Shown one piece after another: positions 1-7,465 of a stretch of 34,491 nt of DNA. The translations under genes and the position numbers were made by a program. Every line of letters starts with the position of its first letter. The stretch's first letter is position 1. The stretch comes from Gordonia tangerina (GTDB lineage Bacteria > Actinomycetota > Actinomycetes > Mycobacteriales > Mycobacteriaceae): contig NZ_JAKGCU010000036.1 of assembly GCF_021556435.1 (NCBI RefSeq), positions 1 through 34,491 on the forward strand, read 5' to 3'. The notes below the pieces were generated by a model that ran no database searches, was not told the DNA's origin, and saw only the letters and a program-made list of their open reading frames with translations.

Positions 1-120
1 GCGATCCGCGCCTTCATCGACGGCTGGAACGACCGCTGCCACCCATTCGTGTGGACCAAACCCGCCGAGGAAATACTCGCCGGCGCGAAACGTAAACCAA
101 CTTCAGACGCGCAACACTAG
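1..120 (+). CDS. IS630-type transposase, C-terminal end only
   Basis: The window opens inside an open frame that runs 39 residues to a TAG stop. The readable part, AIRAFIDGWNDRCHPFVWTK followed by PAEEILAGAKR, is typical of the extreme C terminus of IS630-family DDE transposases, which end with a short helix after the last catalytic acid. The rest of the gene lies outside the window, so whether the element is intact cannot be judged. A hairpin follows about 60 bases after the stop. The family call rests on recognition of this tail only. Confidence 0.7.
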   Translation, partial: AIRAFIDGWNDRCHPFVWTKPAEEILAGAKRKPTSDAQH

Positions 121-178
121 CCGAGTGTCACAAAGGGCTCCAACATAATTCAATAGGTGCGTGGCTATCGCGGCCACA

Positions 179-228
179 ACGAACCAGTGCCGGGTCAGGG
201 GAAATCCTCCGACCCGGCACTGGTTCGT
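179..228 (+). terminator. strong hairpin, probable terminator
   Basis: An 18-bp perfect inverted repeat (179-196 and 211-228, core GAACCAGTGCCGGGTC) closes a 14-base loop. There is no T tract, as is common for actinobacterial terminators. It lies between the transposase stop and the promoter of the DUF4386 gene. It could instead belong to the end of the insertion element. Confidence 0.6.
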
Positions 229-239
229 ATAGTTCACCC

Positions 240-269
240 TTGACGAGACTTACAACGTAAGGGTACAGT
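240..269 (+). promoter_or_regulatory. MerR-type promoter with dyad in the spacer
   Basis: TTGACG (240-245) and TACAGT (264-269) are separated by 18 bases. The spacer carries the dyad CTTAC-AAC-GTAAG (249-261). A long spacer occupied by a dyad is the hallmark of promoters that MerR-family activators untwist. The dyad differs from the one at the MerR/HEAT promoter at 3729-3759, so another MerR protein may act here. About 60 bases of leader follow before the DUF4386 start. Confidence 0.6.
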
Positions 270-330
270 CATCCAGACTTCAGCCATACACCGTAAGGTT
301 GATTCGCCGCCCATCGATCGGAGTCACGCC

Positions 331-1080
331 ATGACCGCACCGAGCACACCTCGCCACGAAACCTCCGTACGTTCGGCGGCCCGCTGGGCCGGACTGGGGT
401 ATCTGGCCATCTTCGCCCTGGCTATGTTCGCCAACTTCTTCGTGCTAGAGCGCGTGTTCGATCCCGCCGATGCGCAGGCGACACTCGACGGAGTCGCTGC
501 GAACGGAGGCCTGCTGAGGTGGGGGATCATCGCGTTTGCGGCCGTGTTCCTCGTCGACATCGTCGTTGCGTGGGCTTTGTACGTGCTGTTCCGCCCGGTC
601 CACCGAGATCTGTCCCTCCTCGCCGCATGGGCGCGGCTCACCTACACCGTGTTTCTCGGTGTCGGACTGGTCTTCGCGGTGGCCGCCCTGCTGATAGCGG
701 AGAACTCCACCGAAGCGACGGCCGCGGACGTGCAGCTCGCAATGCGCTCGTTCGAGATGACGTGGCTGATCGGGTTGACCGCGTTCGGTGTCCACCTGAT
801 CGTGTTGGCCCGCCTGATGTCGGTTTCCGCCGGCGCACCCCGGTGGCTGACCGTTGCGCTCGCAGTGGCCGGTGTCGCCTACATCGTCGACACCGGTGCA
901 CACATCCTGCTGGCCGACTACGCGTCCTATGCCGACACCTTCCTGGTGATCGTCGCGCTGCCGTCAGTGGTCGGTGAACTCGGTCTGACCGTGTGGCTCC
1001 TGCGGATCGCCGCACATCGGACAGCCACGCCGGCCGCGACATCGCTCGAGGCCGAGCGGGTCTCGACGACGGTTTCCTGA
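331..1080 (+). CDS. DUF4386 domain membrane protein
   Basis: A 249-residue integral membrane protein with about six hydrophobic helices (roughly residues 17-40, 60-86, 98-122, 143-164, 172-195 and 203-227). The spacing and residues such as FANFFVLERVF and the YIVDTGAHILL segment match the DUF4386 family, whose biochemical role is unknown. The ATG start follows a CGGAGT ribosome site. DUF4386 genes often sit near MerR or TetR regulators, and the promoter here has MerR geometry. It is followed by a terminator at 1119-1141, so it is probably monocistronic. The family call is good; the function is not known. Confidence 0.8.
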   Translation: MTAPSTPRHETSVRSAARWAGLGYLAIFALAMFANFFVLERVFDPADAQATLDGVAANGGLLRWGIIAFAAVFLVDIVVAWALYVLFRPVHRDLSLLAAWARLTYTVFLGVGLVFAVAALLIAENSTEATAADVQLAMRSFEMTWLIGLTAFGVHLIVLARLMSVSAGAPRWLTVALAVAGVAYIVDTGAHILLADYASYADTFLVIVALPSVVGELGLTVWLLRIAAHRTATPAATSLEAERVSTTVS

Positions 1081-1118
1081 CTCCGCAGCGCCTCACCGCG
1101 CGGCACCAGGCGCCCAGG

Positions 1119-1141
1119 GCCCCTCCGACATGCGGAGGGGC
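1119..1141 (+). terminator. intrinsic terminator after the DUF4386 gene
   Basis: A 9-bp GC-rich perfect stem (GCCCCTCCG, 1119-1127, with its complement at 1133-1141) closes a 5-base loop, starting 39 bases after the DUF4386 stop. There is no long T run. Confidence 0.65.
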
Positions 1142-1174
1142 TCTGAGTGTGTGCAATCGTCCCGTTCCACCCTT

Positions 1175-1200
1175 AACATACAACCACTTAGTTGTATGTT
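1175..1200. promoter_or_regulatory. ArsR-family operator, perfect dyad
   Basis: AACATACAAC (1175-1184) and its perfect complement GTTGTATGTT (1191-1200) flank a 6-base centre. The dyad ends 6 bases before the GTG start of the ArsR-family gene, where autorepression would be expected. Its low GC content stands out from its surroundings. Confidence 0.7.
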
Positions 1201-1206
1201 TGAGAG

Positions 1207-1548
1207 GTGACCGACGAGGACGAGGAACGAGCAGACGCCCTCTTCCATGCGCTCTCCGACCGCACCCGTCGCGACATCATGCGTCGGGTGCTGGCAGGAG
1301 AGCATTCGGTCTCGGTGCTCGCGGCGAAGTACGACATGAGTTTCGCCGCGGTGCAGAAGCACGTCGCCGTGCTCGAACGAGCAGGCCTGCTGGTCAAACG
1401 GCGCAGTGGCCGGGAACAGTTGGCATCCGGCGACGTGTCAGCGGTGCGCGCGGTATCGGACCTGTTGACCGACCTCGAACTGGTATGGCGGGGCCGAGTG
1501 GCGCGAATCGACGAACTGATCGAAACCGAAACACCATCGAAGGACTGA
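1207..1548 (+). CDS. ArsR-family transcriptional regulator (SRPBCC-linked type)
   Basis: A 113-residue winged-helix regulator. The opening (FHALSDRTRRDIMRRVL) and the HTH at about residues 31-58 (VSVLAAKYDMSFAAVQKHVA) are typical of ArsR proteins paired with AHSA1/SRPBCC genes. It lacks the cysteine pairs of metal-sensing ArsR proteins, so a metal ligand is unlikely. The GTG start has little ribosome-site support but sits directly behind the 1175-1200 dyad. The next gene begins 3 bases after the stop, so the two form an operon. Probable role: repressor of itself and the SRPBCC gene. Confidence 0.85.
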   Translation: MTDEDEERADALFHALSDRTRRDIMRRVLAGEHSVSVLAAKYDMSFAAVQKHVAVLERAGLLVKRRSGREQLASGDVSAVRAVSDLLTDLELVWRGRVARIDELIETETPSKD

Positions 1549-1551
1549 ATC

Positions 1552-2046
1552 ATGCCTGTCACCAATGTGTCTCACGACATCGACACCCGCACCCTGACCA
1601 TCACGGCGGAGTTCGCGGCTCCGGTCGAGCGGATCTGGCAGATCTATGCCGATCCTCGTCAGTTGGAGAAGATCTGGGGTCCGCCGTCGTATCCGGCGAC
1701 CTTCGTCGAGCACAGCCTGCAACCCGGAGCCCGCGTCACCTACTACATGACCAGTCCGGAAGGGGAGAAGTTCGCCGGTTATTGGGTGATCCAGACCGTC
1801 GACGAACCCACCGAGCTGACCTTCGACGACGGGTTCGCCGACGACGAATTCAATCCGGTCGAGTCATTGCCGGTCTCGCGAAACGTCTATCGATTCCGCG
1901 ACGAGGACGGTCGTACGGTGGCCACCTACACCAGCACCTACGAAACCGCCGAGGGACTGCAGAAAGTCCTCGAGATGGGAATGGTCGAAGGTGCATCCAG
2001 CGCGATCAACCAGATCGACGCATTCGTGGCCGGCGCAGACAGGTAG
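1552..2046 (+). CDS. SRPBCC / AHSA1-type START-like domain protein
   Basis: A 164-residue single-domain protein of the AHSA1 branch of the START/Bet v 1 fold, which forms a hydrophobic ligand cavity. Typical signs are the N-terminal beta strand with FAAPVERIWQIYADPRQLEKIWGP (about residues 22-45, read in two parts), the strand around residue 75 (EGEKFAGYWVI) and the long C-terminal helix. The ATG is preceded by AAGGA in the end of the ArsR gene, so translation is probably coupled. The ligand is unknown; such pairs are widespread in actinobacteria. The stop abuts the convergent MerR gene with no gap. Confidence 0.85.
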   Translation: MPVTNVSHDIDTRTLTITAEFAAPVERIWQIYADPRQLEKIWGPPSYPATFVEHSLQPGARVTYYMTSPEGEKFAGYWVIQTVDEPTELTFDDGFADDEFNPVESLPVSRNVYRFRDEDGRTVATYTSTYETAEGLQKVLEMGMVEGASSAINQIDAFVAGADR

Positions 2047-3039
2047 TCACCGCCGCGGCCGCGCGTCGAGGATCACCGCAGCGGTCGCCCTGACGGTTCG
2101 GTCCGGGTCCGTGGTCAACGCGACGAGTAGCCCGTCGGCCGTCGGGGAGTCAATCTCACCGAGCGCCTGAGTGATCCGCAGTCGTGATCCGGCGTCCGCC
2201 GCCGCCAGGGCATCTCCGAGGAGCCGGGCGGCGTCGGTGCAACCGTGAGCGCTGAGACGGCCCAGCGCCTCGGCCGCTTCGACATCGCGTCGCCCGGTGT
2301 TCACCATCGCGACCAACACTGACGCCCCGGCGGGATCGCCGCGCTGGGCCAGCGCGATGGCCGCGCGGTCGCGAACGTCGGCATCGACGTCGTCGAGAGC
2401 GCTGCGCAATGGTGCCGTCGCTTCCGCGACGTCGATGCCCGAGATGGCCAGGACCGCACGGCGTCGGATGGTGACCTCGGTCGATCGGAGGCCGGTGACC
2501 AACCCGTCGAGGGCACGAACACCGGTGCGCGCCAGGGCCCAACGAAGAGCACCGGCGACATTCACGTCTGCCTCGGCGAGGACCGCGGCCACCAGATCGT
2601 CGACCGCGATCGCGATGTCGTCGGTGGGTGCGAGCACGGCCTGCTGACGTCGGGCACCGGAGTCGGACTCCAATGCGCGGGCCTGGGTGACGACACGTAC
2701 GACGTCCGCCCAGTCGTTCGGTGCATGGTGTTGCACCCGTTCCAGGCGGGCCAGCAACTGGCGTTCGGCCTCGATCCGCTCGCGCGTCCGGGAGATCACG
2801 TCGTCAATGAGGTCGTCCGGGGAGAAATCGGGTTCGGCGAGAGCCTCTTTCACCTCCTCGAGCGTCAGCCCCAGCGTGCGCAGACTCTCCACGTGGAAGA
2901 GCCGGCGCACGTCGTCCGCCGAGTACTGGCGGTAGCCGCCAGTCGTGCGGCCGGTGGGGGTCACCAGCCCCAACCGGTGATAGTGGCGCAGCATCCGCGC
3001 ACTGACACCGCAGCGCTGCGCCACCTCGCCGATCAGCAT
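2047..3039 (-). CDS. MerR-family regulator with C-terminal HEAT repeats
   Basis: 330 residues. Residues 1-70 form a MerR DNA-binding domain (IGEVAQRCGVSARMLRHYHR, then the wing GGYRQYSADDVRRL), followed by a dimerisation helix to about residue 105. In place of a small-ligand pocket, residues about 160-325 are HEAT-like helical repeats, for example VTIRRRAVLAISGI and ADVRDRAAIALAQRGD. HEAT repeats generally bind proteins, so a protein or self-sensing input is possible; that is inference. The ATG start lies 9 bases after the stop of a second HEAT-repeat gene, and both are driven from the MerR-type promoter at 3729-3759. This pairing recurs in actinobacteria. Confidence 0.88.
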   Translation of the reverse strand: MLIGEVAQRCGVSARMLRHYHRLGLVTPTGRTTGGYRQYSADDVRRLFHVESLRTLGLTLEEVKEALAEPDFSPDDLIDDVISRTRERIEAERQLLARLERVQHHAPNDWADVVRVVTQARALESDSGARRQQAVLAPTDDIAIAVDDLVAAVLAEADVNVAGALRWALARTGVRALDGLVTGLRSTEVTIRRRAVLAISGIDVAEATAPLRSALDDVDADVRDRAAIALAQRGDPAGASVLVAMVNTGRRDVEAAEALGRLSAHGCTDAARLLGDALAAADAGSRLRITQALGEIDSPTADGLLVALTTDPDRTVRATAAVILDARPRR

Positions 3040-3048
3040 CTGCGCAGC

Positions 3049-3705
3049 CTACGCTTGCGCACCCACCGACACCCGCCGGGCTGCGTCGACCGACAGAACG
3101 AATGCCGAATCCGGATCACGGATCAGGCGTTCGGTTGCCGCAGCGTGCGCGCGGACGTGCTCGTCCGCGTGGGATGCGGCGTCGGCCACGACCTGCTGCG
3201 CGGCCTCGCCCAGGGCCAACAACGCCCTCGACAGACTCAGTTGCAGTTGGTCATCTCCCCGCCCCAACTCGATGCCCAGCTGCGCGGCGAGTGCGCGTGC
3301 GTCGTCGTCATCGTGACCGTGGTCGACCAACGAGACCGCGGCCCGCCAGGCGGTCCGTGCCACCTCGTCGTCGCGGTCGTGGATCATCGCGGCGACGTTC
3401 GAGAACACCTGTGGATCACCGATCTTGGACAGCGTATGCAGGGCCTGAGCGCGTGCGCGCGGATTGTCGGAGGTCAGCTCGCCGACAAGCCGGACGCGCA
3501 CCGGTCCGGATGGCAACCTGCACAACGCCCACGTCATCATGTCGCGGACAAAGAAATCCGGCTCCACCCCGCTGCGCGCCACGAGGATGTCCAGAAATTG
3601 CTCGTCGGCACTCGTTCCCGCCGTCAGCGCAGCCTTCAGCCGCGTGGACGCGCTCGCAGCGTCAAACGCGCCGCTCACCTGGTGGTACTGGTCGTTCGTG
3701 ATCAT
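3049..3705 (-). CDS. HEAT-repeat domain protein
   Basis: 218 residues made almost entirely of HEAT-like helix pairs, for example DNPRARAQALHTLSKIGDPQ and DDEVARTAWRAAVSLVDHG. It has no signal peptide or membrane segment, so it is cytosolic. The frame is open from 3723, but a near-perfect ribosome site (AAGGAGGTGAT) overlaps those first codons. The ATG at 3705, eight bases after GGAGG, is therefore the likely start. It is the first gene of a two-gene operon with the MerR-HEAT regulator and could be its partner or inhibitor (inference). No enzymatic motif is visible. Confidence 0.82.
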   Translation of the reverse strand: MITNDQYHQVSGAFDAASASTRLKAALTAGTSADEQFLDILVARSGVEPDFFVRDMMTWALCRLPSGPVRVRLVGELTSDNPRARAQALHTLSKIGDPQVFSNVAAMIHDRDDEVARTAWRAAVSLVDHGHDDDDARALAAQLGIELGRGDDQLQLSLSRALLALGEAAQQVVADAASHADEHVRAHAAATERLIRDPDSAFVLSVDAARRVSVGAQA

Positions 3706-3728
3706 CACGATCACCTCCTTCACCGACC

Positions 3729-3759
3729 ATCCAACAGGTTGTCACGGTGTCAAGGTCAA
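3729..3759 (-). promoter_or_regulatory. MerR-type promoter of the HEAT/MerR operon
   Basis: On the minus strand TTGACC (3759-3754) is followed by a 19-base spacer and TTGGAT (3734-3729). The spacer contains the near-dyad TTGACAC-C-GTGACAA (6 of 7 pairs). The 19-base spacing is characteristic of MerR-activated promoters and fits autoregulation by the second gene of the operon. Confidence 0.6.
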
Positions 3760-3836
3760 GCGTCGGCGTCACATGGACGTTCTCGGATACGATCCGCACA
3801 GACCAGCGCTCGTGTCGGGTGGCAGGAAGGCACACC

Positions 3837-5005
3837 ATGGTGGACGCAACACTGAGCACCGACTACCTGGTCGTCGGTGCAGGCGCGATGGGGATGGCGT
3901 TCACCGACGCGCTGGTGGCTCATTCCGACGTACACGTCACCCTCGTCGATCGCCGGCACACGGCCGGCGGGCATTGGCTCGACGCTTACCCCTTCGTGCA
4001 ACTGCATCAGGCGTCGGTCTTCTACGGGGTGGCATCCACAGTATTGGGCACCGGCGCCGTCCAGCAGGGCGGTCCGGAGCGGGGCCTCGGCGAACGCGCT
4101 CGACAGTCCGAAATAGTCGCCTACTTCGACGACGTCGTGCGACGACTGGTCGCTTCGGGGCAGGTCACCTTTCTCCCGACCAGTGACCATCACTGTGCTG
4201 ACGGCACCCAACTGGTCACGTCGCGGGTCTCCGGTCGCACGTGCTCGATCGATGTCCGCCGCCGGGTGGTGGATGCGACGTACTCCGCGCCGACGATCCC
4301 GGCCACCACTGCGGCCCCGTTCACCGTCGCCGACGATGTGCCGGTCATCCCGGTCGGCGAACTGGCACGACTGTCCGACACCGACGCCATCGTGTGGTTG
4401 CTCGGCCACGATGTCGATCCCGACCGCATCATGTGGGTCCGCCCGCGCGAACCGTGGATGTTGAATCGGTCTGTGGTGCAGCCCGAGACCATCGAACGGG
4501 TGGTGCGGCTCGGACACATCCGCGCGGTCACCGCGCACGAGATCGTTCTGGAGCGCGGGTCGGTGAACCTGCCGCCGGATTCCGTGGTGGTGCACTGCGC
4601 GGCGTCGGGCCTGCGTTATCGCCACTCGTTCCGATCTTCGGCACCGACCGGATCCGACTGCAACCGATCCGGGCCGGCTTCCCGTGCTTCAACGCGGCCC
4701 TCGCCGGCTATGTCGCGGCCACCCGCGACGACGACCGCGAACGCAACCGGCTGTGTCCGCCGAATCGGCTGTCCGACAACCCGCGTGACTGGATTCACAT
4801 GCAGTCACGCGGCAGCATCGCCAGCCGGACCTTCACCGCCGAAACCGATATCGCCGCGTGGGCCGACCGATGCGCGTTGAACCCGTCGCGCATCGACCCG
4901 TCGGTGCGCGACACCCCGGAGATCCGTGCGGCACTCGCCCTGCTCGCCGAGTGCTCACCGGACGGCCTGGATCGTCTGGCACGGCTGGGTGGCGGATCGG
5001 CGTGA
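3837..5005 (+). pseudogene. FAD/NAD(P)-binding oxidoreductase, frameshifted
   Basis: The ATG at 3837 follows AGGAAGG and opens a flavoprotein with a Rossmann dinucleotide motif VGAGAMG at about residues 13-19. Coding continues to SGLRY at 4619 in one frame and resumes as PLVPIFGTDRIRL from 4622 in the next frame, ending with TGA at 5005. One base appears missing at about 4620-4621. Restoring it gives about 389 residues, a normal length for this family of NAD(P)-binding proteins. The upstream frame read alone runs on into nonsense to 4880. It is either a true pseudogene or a sequencing error. The substrate is unknown. It runs toward the convergent enoyl-CoA hydratase gene. Confidence 0.8.
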
Positions 5006-5033
5006 CGAGCCGTCTTCGGCCACAACGGATCCG

Positions 5034-5834
5034 TCAGTCCGGGTCGGCAAAGACCGGCGCGTGCCGCGCCATACCGGCATGCACCGCTTCGAGCTGATTG
5101 GGCGAACCCATCAGACCCACTTGCAGCTCGCTCTCGAGTCTCAGTGCGGCCGCCGAATCAGCCCCCGACCACGTGCGGTCGTAGAGGTTCTTCGCGGCAC
5201 GGATCGCGTGGGGCGACTTCGCCGCGATCTCGTGGGCGAGTTCGAGTGCCACGGTCAGCGGATCGGAGACAGCGCGCGTCACCAGCCCCATCGCCTGCGC
5301 CTCGGTTCCCGAGACGATCCGACCGGTGAAGGTCAGCTCCTTCGCAACATCCGCCGGGAGAAGCCGCGGGAGGGCCTGGGTGATACCCATGTCGGGGACC
5401 AGCCCCCACTTGATCTCCATGATCGACAGCCGGGCGTCGGGGGCCGAGTACCGGATGTCGGCACCGAGCGCGATCTGCAGCCCACCACCGAAACAGTTGC
5501 CGGTGATCGCCGCGATGACCGGGGCGGGTACCGACGCCCAGTCGACGGACACGCGCTGTGCCCGATTGGCGATGCTGTCGTCGTCGCGGTCCAGCAATGA
5601 CGACGCACCACCGCCCTGACCGAGACTGGTGATGTCGAGTCCCGAACAAAAGCTCTTGCCGGCTCCGTGCACAACGACCGCACGCACCCGCCGCTCGTCG
5701 CGCAGAGTGGACGTGACCTCCAGCAGGGCGTCGAACATCGCCCCGTCGAGCGCATTGTGCTTGTCCGCCCGATTCAGGGTGACCTGCGCGACGCCGGCAT
5801 CATCGATGGAGAGCGTGATCCTGTCTTCATTCAT
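5034..5834 (-). CDS. enoyl-CoA hydratase / crotonase family
   Basis: 266 residues from the ATG at 5834 (MNEDRITLSID). The frame stays open further upstream to 6290, but that part overlaps the divergent YceI gene and has no homologous look. Oxyanion-hole segments are visible: GKSFCSGLDI at about 60-69 and GNCFGGGLQIALGADIRY at about 112-129. Glutamates in the expected catalytic places occur in MEIKWG (about 140) and KELTFTG (about 163), which supports hydratase activity on a 2-enoyl-CoA. The substrate chain cannot be told. It is divergent from the YceI gene, with about 110 bases between them. Confidence 0.87.
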   Translation of the reverse strand: MNEDRITLSIDDAGVAQVTLNRADKHNALDGAMFDALLEVTSTLRDERRVRAVVVHGAGKSFCSGLDITSLGQGGGASSLLDRDDDSIANRAQRVSVDWASVPAPVIAAITGNCFGGGLQIALGADIRYSAPDARLSIMEIKWGLVPDMGITQALPRLLPADVAKELTFTGRIVSGTEAQAMGLVTRAVSDPLTVALELAHEIAAKSPHAIRAAKNLYDRTWSGADSAAALRLESELQVGLMGSPNQLEAVHAGMARHAPVFADPD

Positions 5835-5945
5835 CGGCGCGATGCTACGGGGCCCGCCGAGGCGCGTGTGGCCAGACGCCCATATTGGCCGGGTGCGCAG
5901 GTTTGTGGCCCCGCAGACCCATGGTCGACCCGTAGGCTGGCACCC

Positions 5946-6509
5946 GTGACGGACACGACCTGGCATCTGACCGCGTCCTCGGGTTCGGTAACCGTGTACA
6001 CCGATGTCGCCGGTCGTGCGGCCCGTGCCGGCCACCGCCTGATCATCGAGATGCGCGAGTGGTCGGCCGACGTCACCTGGGCGGCCGGGGTGCCGGTCGG
6101 GCTCGAGGCGGTCGTGCTGGTCGACTCGCTCACGGTCGTCTCCGGCACCGGCGGACTGACGCCAATGACGGGCGCCGAGCGAGCGGTGGCCCGGGTCAAT
6201 GCGCTGAAGTCGTTGGAAGCGGACAAGTTCGGCGAGATCAATTTTGTCGCGGAGGCGATCACCGCGACCGATGAGGGTTTCCGTGCCCACGGGACCCTAA
6301 CCGTCCACGGAAGACGCCGCGCCCAGGCCGTCGAACTGCTGGTCACGGAGACCGATGATCGATGGGACATCAGGTCGGAGACCATCCTCGCGCAGACCGA
6401 CTTCGGCGTGCGCCCATACTCTCTGATGATGGGTTCACTCAAGGTCGCCGACGAGGTCCAGGTGATCATCGACGTGTCCTACACCAAGGAGTGTGATGTC
6501 CCGCAGTAG
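5946..6509 (+). CDS. YceI-like family protein
   Basis: About 187 residues from a GTG start (MTDTTWHLTASSGSVTVYTD). The pattern of an opening strand, a polar middle with VNALKSLEADKFGEINFVAE, and a closing DFGVRPYSLMMGSLKVADEV strand matches YceI-like lipocalin-type proteins that bind long isoprenoid or lipid chains. No signal peptide is seen, so it is probably cytosolic. The start is uncertain because no strong ribosome site precedes this GTG and the frame is open upstream. It converges on the mutarotase gene, with 8 bases between stops. Confidence 0.8.
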   Translation: MTDTTWHLTASSGSVTVYTDVAGRAARAGHRLIIEMREWSADVTWAAGVPVGLEAVVLVDSLTVVSGTGGLTPMTGAERAVARVNALKSLEADKFGEINFVAEAITATDEGFRAHGTLTVHGRRRAQAVELLVTETDDRWDIRSETILAQTDFGVRPYSLMMGSLKVADEVQVIIDVSYTKECDVPQ

Positions 6510-6517
6510 CCGCGGCG

Positions 6518-7387
6518 TCATCGGGCACTGACCGAGATCGTCTGGCTCAGTGTGTGGGTGCCGCCGGCCGGCACGACGATCGAGTCCGGACCGGCGTTGG
6601 CCGCCTCGACACACAGAAACTCATGCCAGTGCGGACCGACGTCGGTCATACCCGCAGCGCCGTACTCACCGGGGTTCCACACCACCGCGCTCCGACCACC
6701 GCGTACGGTCACCTCGATCACCCGTCCCAGCCCGGGATCTATGAGCCGGTACCGCCCGCCCGCTGCGGGGTAAACCCGGTCGCTACGCGGGTCATCGCCA
6801 GGTAGCACCCAATCGCCTTGCTGAGCATGCGATCTCATACCATCGAACTTGTCGAGGTAGCTCAGCCCGTCCAGGCCGCCGACCCGTACCGACCCGACGT
6901 CTGCCACCCGGAAGTAGTTGTGGAAGGCCTCGGTCATCGTCACCGGTTCGGAACTCGGATTGTGCGTGCGTAGTTCGTGCTCCAGGGCGGCACCCACTCG
7001 CACGGTCAGCTGCGCCTGCAGAAGTGTTTCGGGGATCTCCTGCGGTGCCAATACGAGCTCGACACCCTCGGATCCGTTTGCCCGCCCACCGATCACATCC
7101 CACCGCGCGGTGCGGGCGTATCCGTGTGACGGCGCATCGTCGGGCTGTCCCTCGCGCGCGAAGTACGGCCAACACAGTGGCACGCCGCCTCGAATCGGGG
7201 TGGGCGGTGCGGCGAGCAGGGGAGACAGCCAGATGACGTCGGCGGTAGCGTCCGCCGGGAGGAATGACACGACCTGCCCACCGAACAGGGAGATCACGGC
7301 GACCGCCTGCGGTGTCTCCACCACGACCGCGTCGAGCCCGTGGAAAGTGTCGTACCGTACGCCGCCGATGTCGTCAGATGTCGTCAC
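6518..7387 (-). CDS. D-hexose-6-phosphate mutarotase / aldose 1-epimerase-like
   Basis: 289 residues. RGGVPLCWPYF at about 67, HGYAR at about 89 and TEAFHNYFRV at about 150 are hallmarks of the YeaD-type glucose-6-phosphate 1-epimerase branch, whose conserved histidines and arginines bind the sugar phosphate and catalyse anomer interchange. The start is GTG (TTSDDIGGV follows). A small dyad, ACATTC-CCA-GAATGT (7386-7400), overlaps the start codon and could be an operator. It is monocistronic as far as can be seen, and upstream of it lies the YihY gene on the same strand. Confidence 0.88.
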   Translation of the reverse strand: MTTSDDIGGVRYDTFHGLDAVVVETPQAVAVISLFGGQVVSFLPADATADVIWLSPLLAAPPTPIRGGVPLCWPYFAREGQPDDAPSHGYARTARWDVIGGRANGSEGVELVLAPQEIPETLLQAQLTVRVGAALEHELRTHNPSSEPVTMTEAFHNYFRVADVGSVRVGGLDGLSYLDKFDGMRSHAQQGDWVLPGDDPRSDRVYPAAGGRYRLIDPGLGRVIEVTVRGGRSAVVWNPGEYGAAGMTDVGPHWHEFLCVEAANAGPDSIVVPAGGTHTLSQTISVSAR

Positions 7388-7465
7388 ATTCCCAGAATGT
7401 CACAGCGTGCCACACCACAGTGCGGCGTAACCGGGTCGAGTCGTCTCCGCCGCGCCGAACTCACG

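Noticed and set aside
993..2093. 366-codon plus-strand frame across DUF4386, ArsR and SRPBCC genes
   Set aside because: It overlaps three recognised genes out of frame and reads through a terminator and an operator.
2725..3855. 376-codon plus-strand frame opposite the MerR/HEAT genes
   Set aside because: Antisense to two well-supported genes, with no recognisable domain.
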